Below are positions 1 to 4,878 of a stretch of 5,864 nt of DNA, piece after piece (position 1 is the first letter of the stretch; the number at the start of each line of letters is the position of its first letter). The notes under the pieces were generated by a model that made no database searches, was not told the origin of the DNA, and saw nothing but the letters and a program-made list of their open reading frames with translations. The stretch lies in contig DASRII010000038.1 of assembly GCA_035650075.1 (NCBI GenBank), forward strand, positions 1-5,864, read 5' to 3'. The translations under genes and the position numbers were made by a program. Source of the DNA: DASSUC01 sp035650075 (lineage in GTDB: Bacteria > Actinomycetota > Actinomycetes > Mycobacteriales > Micromonosporaceae).

Positions 1-44
1 CATCCGTCGACCCGGCCCCGTTCCGGCCGGAGCGGTTCGCATGA
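1..44 (+). CDS. 3' end of a probable FAD-dependent oxidoreductase (DadA/glycine-oxidase-like), partial
   Basis: Only the last 13 codons are visible, in the frame of positions 3-44, ending SVDPAPFRPERFA before TGA at 42-44. A tail of the type 'DPxPFxPxRF' is common at the C-terminus of DadA/glycine oxidase/HcnC-like FAD oxidoreductases. Such proteins are the catalytic partners of the Fe-S flavoprotein encoded next. The stop overlaps the next start as ATGA, which implies translational coupling and a shared complex. The family call rests on this short tail plus context. The same stretch is also open in the next gene's frame, so chance resemblance cannot be excluded. Confidence 0.5.
   Translation, partial: SVDPAPFRPERFA
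29..32 (+). promoter_or_regulatory. Ribosome binding site for the Fe-S flavoprotein gene
   Basis: GGAG lies 8 bases before the ATG at 41, inside the last codons of the upstream gene. It matters because it supports initiation at 41 even though that start gives an unusually short N-terminal [2Fe-2S] domain. Confidence 0.55.
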
Positions 45-1447
45 GCGGGATCTTCTGTGGCATCGGCGTCTGCTTCGGCTGCCTGGACACCGTCGACGGC
101 GAGCCGAACCAGCGCACGTGCCTGGTACCGGCCCGGACGGAGACCACCAGCGTGGCCGGGCACCATGACGTGGCGGTCGTCGGCGCCGGACCGGCCGGGC
201 TCGCCGCCGCGGCCACCGCGATCCGTGCCGGCCTCGATGTCGTGCTGCTCGACTCGTCACCGGGTCCGGGCGGGCAGTACTGGCGACACCGAGCCGGCGA
301 ACCCGGTCCGCGCGCGTTCCGCCGGCTTTGGTCCACAGTAGAGGATGCGTACCGCCCCGATACCCCGGTCTGGTTCGTGGAGCCCGGGTTCCGGTTGCAC
401 ACGCCGCGCGGCACCGTCACCGCGGACCGGCTGGTACTGGCGACCGGGGCGTACGACCGCACCCTGCCGTTCCCCGGCTGGGACAGGCCGGGCGTGTTCA
501 CCGCCGGCGGTGCGCAGGCACAGTTGAAGGGAGCCGGGGTCCGGGTCGGTACGCGGGTCGTCGTCGCCGGCGCCGGCCCGTTCCTGCTGCCGGTGGCGGC
601 TGGCCTGGCGAAGGCCGGCGCCCGTGTGGTCGGGGTGTACGAAGCCGGCAACCCACTCGGTTACCTGACCCGCGCCGGCATCGCGGCCCGCAAGGCTCCC
701 GAGGCGGCCTGGTACGCGGTGAGGCTGGCCCGGCACCGGGTGCCGTACCACCCGGGGCACGCCATCGTGGCGGCCCATGGCGATCCGGTGTCCACAGTGG
801 AGGCCATGCGACTGGACGGCACCGGACGCACCAAGACGGTTGACTGTGACGCGCTGGCCGTCGGCTGGGGGTTCACGCCGCAACTGGAGCTGCCGCTGGC
901 GCTCGGCTGCCAGACCCGGCTCGACACCGACGGCAGCCTCGTCGTCACCGTCGACGCGACCGGACAGACGTCGGTGCCCGGGGTCTACGCCGCCGGTGAG
1001 GTCACCGGGATCGGCGGCGCGGCGCTCGCCGTTGCCGAGGGCCATCTGGTCGGCGCGGCGCTCGCCAACCAGCCGCCACCGCGCACGCTGCTGTCCCGGC
1101 GCGCGACGCTTCGCCGGTTCGCCACCGTCATGCACACCGTGCACGCGCCGCCGGGCGGTTGGCCGGAGTGGCTCACGGGTGACACCGTCGTGTGCCGCTG
1201 CGAGCGCGTGCCGTACTCTCGGATCGTCGACGCGGTCGAGGAGCTGGGCGCGACTGACGGCCGTACCGTCAAGTTGTTTGCCCGGCCCGGCATGGGATGG
1301 TGCCAGGGTCGCGTGTGCGGCTTCGCCACCGCGGTGCTCGCGGCCCGGTTGTCCGGCCGCGACGTGACCGCGGCCGATGTGGGCGCGTTCGCCCACCGCC
1401 CGCTCGCCCAACCGGTGACCCTGGGTCAGCTCGCCGGCGGCAGGTAG
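41..1447 (+). CDS. FAD/NAD(P)-binding dehydrogenase subunit with two [2Fe-2S] sites (HcnA-HcnB / D-hydroxyproline dehydrogenase-like fusion)
   Basis: This 468-residue protein is probably the electron-transfer subunit of a membrane-associated or cytosolic amine/amino-acid dehydrogenase complex. Residues 6-27 hold Cys6-x4-Cys11-x2-Cys14-x12-Cys27, the cluster-binding half of a ferredoxin-like domain. An FAD-binding Rossmann motif follows at G48-A-G50-P-A-G53, and a second dinucleotide fold at G177-A-G179-P. The second FAD contact motif, Y316-A-A-G-E320, leads into TGIGGAALA. A BFD-like [2Fe-2S] site is formed by Cys385-x-Cys387 and Cys421-x4-Cys426. HcnB, opine oxidase subunit A and the D-hydroxyproline dehydrogenase large subunit share this central and C-terminal layout, but usually have the N-terminal ferredoxin-like part as a separate protein of about 90-100 residues. 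Here it is fused and its first half is missing. The start at 41 is backed by GGAG and by the ATGA overlap with the upstream flavoprotein end; the frame stays open to the window edge, so a longer start is possible. The substrate is unknown; hydroxyproline, another imino/amino acid or an opine are candidates. Confidence 0.85.
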   Translation: MSGIFCGIGVCFGCLDTVDGEPNQRTCLVPARTETTSVAGHHDVAVVGAGPAGLAAAATAIRAGLDVVLLDSSPGPGGQYWRHRAGEPGPRAFRRLWSTVEDAYRPDTPVWFVEPGFRLHTPRGTVTADRLVLATGAYDRTLPFPGWDRPGVFTAGGAQAQLKGAGVRVGTRVVVAGAGPFLLPVAAGLAKAGARVVGVYEAGNPLGYLTRAGIAARKAPEAAWYAVRLARHRVPYHPGHAIVAAHGDPVSTVEAMRLDGTGRTKTVDCDALAVGWGFTPQLELPLALGCQTRLDTDGSLVVTVDATGQTSVPGVYAAGEVTGIGGAALAVAEGHLVGAALANQPPPRTLLSRRATLRRFATVMHTVHAPPGGWPEWLTGDTVVCRCERVPYSRIVDAVEELGATDGRTVKLFARPGMGWCQGRVCGFATAVLAARLSGRDVTAADVGAFAHRPLAQPVTLGQLAGGR

Positions 1448-2205
1448 CGGAACGGGTGCATCCGTCGAGGCACGAGCACCGATACGTCGAGGTCGAGCCG
1501 CTCGACGGTCGCGATGACCTGGTCGGGGAAACCGCGATTGCCGTCGAACATGTCCCAGTGCATCGGCACGAGCAGGTCCACGCCGGCGCGGTGGGCGATC
1601 CACGCCGCCTCGCGGTGGTCGAGGTTACCGACGATGTTGTCCGCCTCGCGTACCTGGTCGCGTCCGTTGATGGGCAGCAGCGCGACGTGGACGCCTAGCC
1701 GGCGCAGGGCTTCCTCCTGGCCCGGCCACCAGACGGTGTCGCCGGCGTGGTAGACGCGCGCGCCGCCGAGCTCCACAACGTAACCCAGGTAACGGGTTTC
1801 GCCCTCGACGAGACCGAACGTGTACGCGTCGGCGACGTCCACGCCGTGCCGCGCCGGTAAGGGAAAGACCGGTGCGCCGAGGTCGGTGATGGGTTCGTCC
1901 GGCACCGCGCCGACCACCCGGTCGGCCGGCACGCCCGCGGCCACCGCCTGGTCGACGATCGGTAGCGGCACGACGATCCGCGCGCCGGGGGAGACGGCCG
2001 CCACCGCCGCCACGGTCGGGGCGTCCAGGTGGTCCCAGTGCTCGTGCGTACATAGCACGATGTCCACATCGGACAGTGTGGCCGGGTCGACCGGTGGGGG
2101 ATAGCGCCGGCCCTCGTACGCGGTGAGGCAGGCGTCGATGAGCACCGTCGCCTCCCCCGACCGCAGCAGGAACCCGGCCTGGCCCAGCCAGGTTATGACG
2201 ACCAT
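1426..2205 (-). CDS. Metallo-beta-lactamase-fold hydrolase, UlaG-like (possible lactonase)
   Basis: This 259-residue protein has a complete metallo-beta-lactamase core. After the WLGQAGF beta-strand opening comes the metal motif H54-E-H56-W-D58-H59, then H120, H153-A-G-D156 and H216 in the VPMHWDMF segment. LPINGRD (177-183) and GNLDHREA (193-200) are typical of the UlaG-like branch, whose founder opens L-ascorbate-6-phosphate lactone. UlaG is about 100 residues longer, so this is a compact relative and the substrate is not assured. No signal peptide is visible, so it should be cytosolic. The ATG directly abuts the TAG of the dehydrogenase gene upstream (no gap), and AAAGGA sits 7 bases before it, so it is the third cistron of the minus-strand operon. 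Next to a sugar-type dehydrogenase and an acid-sugar dehydratase family member, a lactonase role is plausible. Its last 22 bases overlap the end of the converging gene. The family is secure; the reaction is inferred. Confidence 0.88.
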   Translation of the reverse strand: MVVITWLGQAGFLLRSGEATVLIDACLTAYEGRRYPPPVDPATLSDVDIVLCTHEHWDHLDAPTVAAVAAVSPGARIVVPLPIVDQAVAAGVPADRVVGAVPDEPITDLGAPVFPLPARHGVDVADAYTFGLVEGETRYLGYVVELGGARVYHAGDTVWWPGQEEALRRLGVHVALLPINGRDQVREADNIVGNLDHREAAWIAHRAGVDLLVPMHWDMFDGNRGFPDQVIATVERLDLDVSVLVPRRMHPFRYLPPAS

Positions 2206-3240
2206 CTAGAAGTCCTTTCGGTTCGGTTCCACGACCACCTTCAGCGCGCCGGCGGTCCGGTCGCCCAGGACCGCGAACGCCTGGTCGACGTCGTCGAGAT
2301 TGAACCGGTGCGTGATGAGCGCGCCCGGGTCGAACAGCCCGGCATCGTAGAGCGAGACGAGCCACTGCCACGCCGGCCGTGACGCGGCGAAGACCCCCTG
2401 CACCCGCAGATGGCCGAGGCTTACCACGTCCGGGTCGACGGCCGAGGCGCCCTCGCCGGATATGCCGAGCAGCAGCACGGTACCGGCGCGGCGGGCCAGC
2501 GACAAGGCGGTGGCCGCGCCGGAGGCCACGTTGGTGCAGTCGACCACGAGGTCGAACGAGCCGAGTACGCCGGCACCGGAGGCCTTTTCGCGTAGCAGGG
2601 CCGCGGTCGCGCCGAACGCTGGTGCGTATGCCACCCGCCGCGGCCGCGACCCGAACAGCACCAGATCCCGCGGGCAGGCCAGGCGCAGCAGCGTGCAGGC
2701 GAGCAGGCCGAGCGGCCCGTCGCCGACCACCGCGACCCGCGAACCCGCTCGGGGTGCCCCGACCTCGAGCAGACCGGTGGCGACGCACGCGGCCGGTTCG
2801 ATGAGCGCCGCCGACGCGATCGAGCGGCCGGCCGCCAGCTCGTGGACGAGTCCGGCCGGCACGACCATCCGCTCGGCGAGGGCGCCGGCGTGGGTGAAGC
2901 CGGTCTCGGCGTACGGGCGGCCGGTGCACAGGTTGGTACGCCCCTCGCCGCAGCGGCCGCACGTGCCGCAGGAGCGGACGCCCTCGGCTACGACCGGGGT
3001 GCCCGGCTCGAGCCAGGTCACGCCTTGGCCGGTGGCCACCACGTAACCGGCCCACTCGTGACCGGGTACCACCGGGTAGCGGACGTAGTTGGCCGGCCGC
3101 CGGCCGTCCAGCAGTTCCAGGTCCGAGCCGCAGATCCCGACGGCGGCCGGTGCGACGAGCACCTCACCCGGTCCCGGTGCCGGATCCTCCACGGTGGACA
3201 GTCCGTGGCGGCCCGGTCCGTGGACCATGAAGGCGCGCAT
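2206..3240 (-). CDS. Zinc-dependent medium-chain alcohol/polyol dehydrogenase
   Basis: This 344-residue protein has the full medium-chain dehydrogenase plan. Catalytic zinc ligands are C37 (GICGSD), H61-E62 (GHEW) and probably E148 (LIEPAAC). Structural zinc ligands are C91, C94, C97 and C105. The nucleotide-binding loop is G173-D-G-P-L-G178. The second Rossmann strand ends in FGSRPRR instead of an acidic residue, which hints at NADP preference. The lineage is the sorbitol/threonine dehydrogenase group, so a hydroxyl of a sugar, polyol or hydroxy acid is the likely substrate. I chose ATG at 3240 because MRAF begins the first beta-strand and AGAGGAG precedes it. An alternative ATG at 3291 overlaps the upstream stop as ATGA and would add 17 residues (MTRAAAEYRDRDQQRSG) with no family-like content. 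It is the second gene of the minus-strand operon, 47 bases after the aldehyde dehydrogenase. The family is certain, the substrate is not. Confidence 0.9.
   Translation of the reverse strand: MRAFMVHGPGRHGLSTVEDPAPGPGEVLVAPAAVGICGSDLELLDGRRPANYVRYPVVPGHEWAGYVVATGQGVTWLEPGTPVVAEGVRSCGTCGRCGEGRTNLCTGRPYAETGFTHAGALAERMVVPAGLVHELAAGRSIASAALIEPAACVATGLLEVGAPRAGSRVAVVGDGPLGLLACTLLRLACPRDLVLFGSRPRRVAYAPAFGATAALLREKASGAGVLGSFDLVVDCTNVASGAATALSLARRAGTVLLLGISGEGASAVDPDVVSLGHLRVQGVFAASRPAWQWLVSLYDAGLFDPGALITHRFNLDDVDQAFAVLGDRTAGALKVVVEPNRKDF
2213..2218 (-). promoter_or_regulatory. Ribosome binding site for the UlaG-like hydrolase gene
   Basis: On the minus strand AAAGGA is followed by 7 bases and ATG. 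It lies inside the final codons (RKDF) of the preceding dehydrogenase gene, which fits translational coupling. Confidence 0.6.
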
Positions 3241-3244
3241 GCCA

Positions 3245-3251
3245 CTCCTCT
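3245..3251 (-). promoter_or_regulatory. Ribosome binding site that decides the zinc dehydrogenase start
   Basis: AGAGGAG on the minus strand lies 4 bases before the ATG at 3240. It favours this start over the in-frame ATG at 3291 that overlaps the aldehyde dehydrogenase stop. Confidence 0.65.
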
Positions 3252-3287
3252 GCTGGTCGCGGTCGCGGTACTCCGCGGCGGCGCGCG

Positions 3288-4814
3288 TCATATCGGATCG
3301 GCGGTCAGCCGCCCGTTGACGCGGCGCGGTATCCGCAGCGGATTGCCGTTGCGCAGCGCCTCGGGCAACAGCGGGTCGGGAACGTTCTGATACGCCACCG
3401 GCCGCTGCCACCGGCGGATCGCGGTCACCCCGACCGACGTGTGCAGCGGACCGGTGGTGGCCGGCCACGGGCCGCCGTGGTGCATCGCCCAGGTGACCGC
3501 GACTCCGGTCGGCCAGCCGCCGTAGATGACCCGGCCGGCCCGGCGGGCGATGCGCGCGACGATCGCGCCGGCCAGCTCGGTCTCGCCCGCGGCGGCGTGC
3601 AGGCCGGCGGTCAAGCTGCCGGGCATGGCGTCCAGGGCCGCGTGCAGCTCGTCCATTGTGGAGTATTCGATGACCAGTGCCGCGGGGCCGAAGCACTCGG
3701 TCAGCAGCGCGTCCGGGTCGGCCAGCAGCGCGGGTACCGGTACCGCCAGCAACGTGGGCGCCACGACGTGGCCGTGACCGTCGACCGGTACCGGCGGGAC
3801 GATCGACCGGACCTCGGGCACCGCGGCGAGCCGTTGGGCGGTGTCGTCGTACGCCTCCTGGATCCGTCCGGTAAGCAGCGGGCCGACCGTGGTATCCGAG
3901 ACCGCGCCGGCGAGTGCGGCATCCAGCCCGTGGCCGGCGGGCAGCAGGAGCAGGCCGGGTTTCGTGCAGAACTGGCCGGCGCCCAGGGTGTACGACGCGA
4001 CGAACCCCGCCACGATCTCGGCGCCCGACTCGGCGACCGCGCCGGGCGTGACCACCACCGGGTTGAGCGACCCGAGCTCGCCGTAGAACGGGATCGGGTC
4101 CGGCCGCGATACCGCGATGTCGAACAGCGCCCGGCCGCCCTGCAGCGACCCGGTGAAGCCGACCGCGGTGACGGAGGGATGGCGTACGAGCGCGCGACCG
4201 GCGTCCGTGCCGTGTATCACGGCGAACGTGCCGTCCGGTAGGCCGGCGTCCTTCAGTGCGCCGGCCACGATCCGTCCACACAGGACGGACAGGCCGGGGT
4301 GAGCCGAGTGTGCCTTGACGATCACCGGACAGCCGGCCGCAAGCGCGCTCGCGGTGTCACCGCCGGCTACCGAGAAGGCGAGCGGGAAGTTGCTGGCGGA
4401 GAACACCCCGACGGGCCCGAGGCCGACGAGGATCCGCCGGAGGTCGGGACGCGGGGCTGGCTTCGCCGCCGCGTCGGGCAGGTCGACGACCGCCTCGAAG
4501 ACCGAGCCCTCGGCTACCACATCGGCGAACATCTCCAGCTGTACGCAGGTGCGTACCAGTTCCGATGACAACCGTGGTACGCCGAGCGCCGTCTCCGCGT
4601 CGGCCAGCGCCACGATGTCGGCCTCGGCGTCCCGCAGCGCGGCGGCGACCGCGCGGAGCGCCTCGGCCCGTGTCGAGTACGGCAGCGCGTCGACGAGCGG
4701 GGCCGCTGCCTTCGCTGCCGCGCAGATGGCTTCCAGTTCCTGGGCCGGTGTCATCGGTACCGGCGGTCCGATGGGCGCGCTCGTCCGCGGGTCGTATCCC
4801 TGGACCGTCGTCAT
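3288..4814 (-). CDS. Aldehyde dehydrogenase, 2-oxoglutarate semialdehyde (KGSADH) type
   Basis: This 508-residue protein belongs to the aldehyde dehydrogenase superfamily, most like the 2,5-dioxovalerate/alpha-ketoglutaric semialdehyde dehydrogenases (EC 1.2.1.26), which yield 2-oxoglutarate with NADP+ or NAD+. The key residues are visible: N142 in FSASNFPLAFSVAGGD, K167 in VIVKAHSAHPG, the GFTGS coenzyme loop, general base E246 in FYGELGSLNP, and nucleophile C283 in GAGQFCTKPG. SNFPLAFSVAGGDTASA, KAHSAHPG and the early ATAL-like N-terminal segment (residues about 50-75) are characteristic of this subgroup and absent from generic betaine-aldehyde types. The start at 4814 has AGGAG 6 bases upstream; the frame is open further, to 5021, but that would cross the whole divergent promoter and enter the opposite gene. 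It is the first gene of the three-gene minus-strand operon. The semialdehyde it oxidises arises in pentonate, glucarate/galactarate and hydroxyproline breakdown, so it marks the exit of the pathway to the TCA cycle. Confidence 0.9.
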   Translation of the reverse strand: MTTVQGYDPRTSAPIGPPVPMTPAQELEAICAAAKAAAPLVDALPYSTRAEALRAVAAALRDAEADIVALADAETALGVPRLSSELVRTCVQLEMFADVVAEGSVFEAVVDLPDAAAKPAPRPDLRRILVGLGPVGVFSASNFPLAFSVAGGDTASALAAGCPVIVKAHSAHPGLSVLCGRIVAGALKDAGLPDGTFAVIHGTDAGRALVRHPSVTAVGFTGSLQGGRALFDIAVSRPDPIPFYGELGSLNPVVVTPGAVAESGAEIVAGFVASYTLGAGQFCTKPGLLLLPAGHGLDAALAGAVSDTTVGPLLTGRIQEAYDDTAQRLAAVPEVRSIVPPVPVDGHGHVVAPTLLAVPVPALLADPDALLTECFGPAALVIEYSTMDELHAALDAMPGSLTAGLHAAAGETELAGAIVARIARRAGRVIYGGWPTGVAVTWAMHHGGPWPATTGPLHTSVGVTAIRRWQRPVAYQNVPDPLLPEALRNGNPLRIPRRVNGRLTADPI

Positions 4815-4820
4815 GGGCAA

Positions 4821-4825
4821 CTCCT
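4821..4825 (-). promoter_or_regulatory. Ribosome binding site for the aldehyde dehydrogenase gene
   Basis: AGGAG on the minus strand stands 6 bases before the ATG at 4814 and fixes the start inside a frame that is open for a further 200 bases upstream. Confidence 0.65.
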
Positions 4826-4843
4826 GTTCAGGGCGACCGTTTC

Positions 4844-4870
4844 TTGCTTGTCCACTGTGGACTCTATACA
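4844..4870 (+). promoter_or_regulatory. Candidate promoter of the enolase-superfamily gene (possibly leaderless)
   Basis: TTGCTT (4844-4849) and TATACA (4865-4870) stand 15 bases apart, and the ATG follows 8 bases after TATACA. There is no Shine-Dalgarno-like sequence before that ATG, so a leaderless transcript starting at or near the A of ATG is plausible, as is common in actinobacteria. The AT-rich core also reads TATAGA on the minus strand (4868-4863). That could serve the divergent operon and would give a leader of about 40 bases carrying the AGGAG. The -35 box is weak and the spacer short. Confidence 0.4.
4850..4862. promoter_or_regulatory. Palindromic candidate operator between divergent genes
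   Basis: GTCCACTGTGGAC is a perfect inverted repeat with 6-base arms around a central T. It lies between the candidate -35 and -10 boxes of the rightward gene and near the presumed start of the leftward operon, a position where one bound regulator could control both. A second, weaker inverted repeat (ACTGT at 4854-4858, ACAGT at 4868-4872) overlaps it and covers the -10 box. No regulator gene lies in the window. Related TCCACnGTGGA copies inside genes weaken the operator reading. Confidence 0.4.
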
Positions 4871-4878
4871 GTACACCC

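Noticed and set aside
1400..1480. Possible intrinsic terminator between the two converging genes
   Set aside because: No stem followed by a T-run on either strand; the GC-rich repeats here are part of the coding overlap.
257..1603. Long minus-strand open frame (448 codons) opposite the Fe-S flavoprotein gene
   Set aside because: Arg/Gly/Pro/His-rich translation without recognisable motifs; typical antisense shadow in GC-rich DNA.
1625..3055. Long minus-strand open frame (476 codons) across the hydrolase and zinc dehydrogenase genes
   Set aside because: Alternative frame of two well-supported genes on the same strand; low-complexity Arg-rich translation with no domains.
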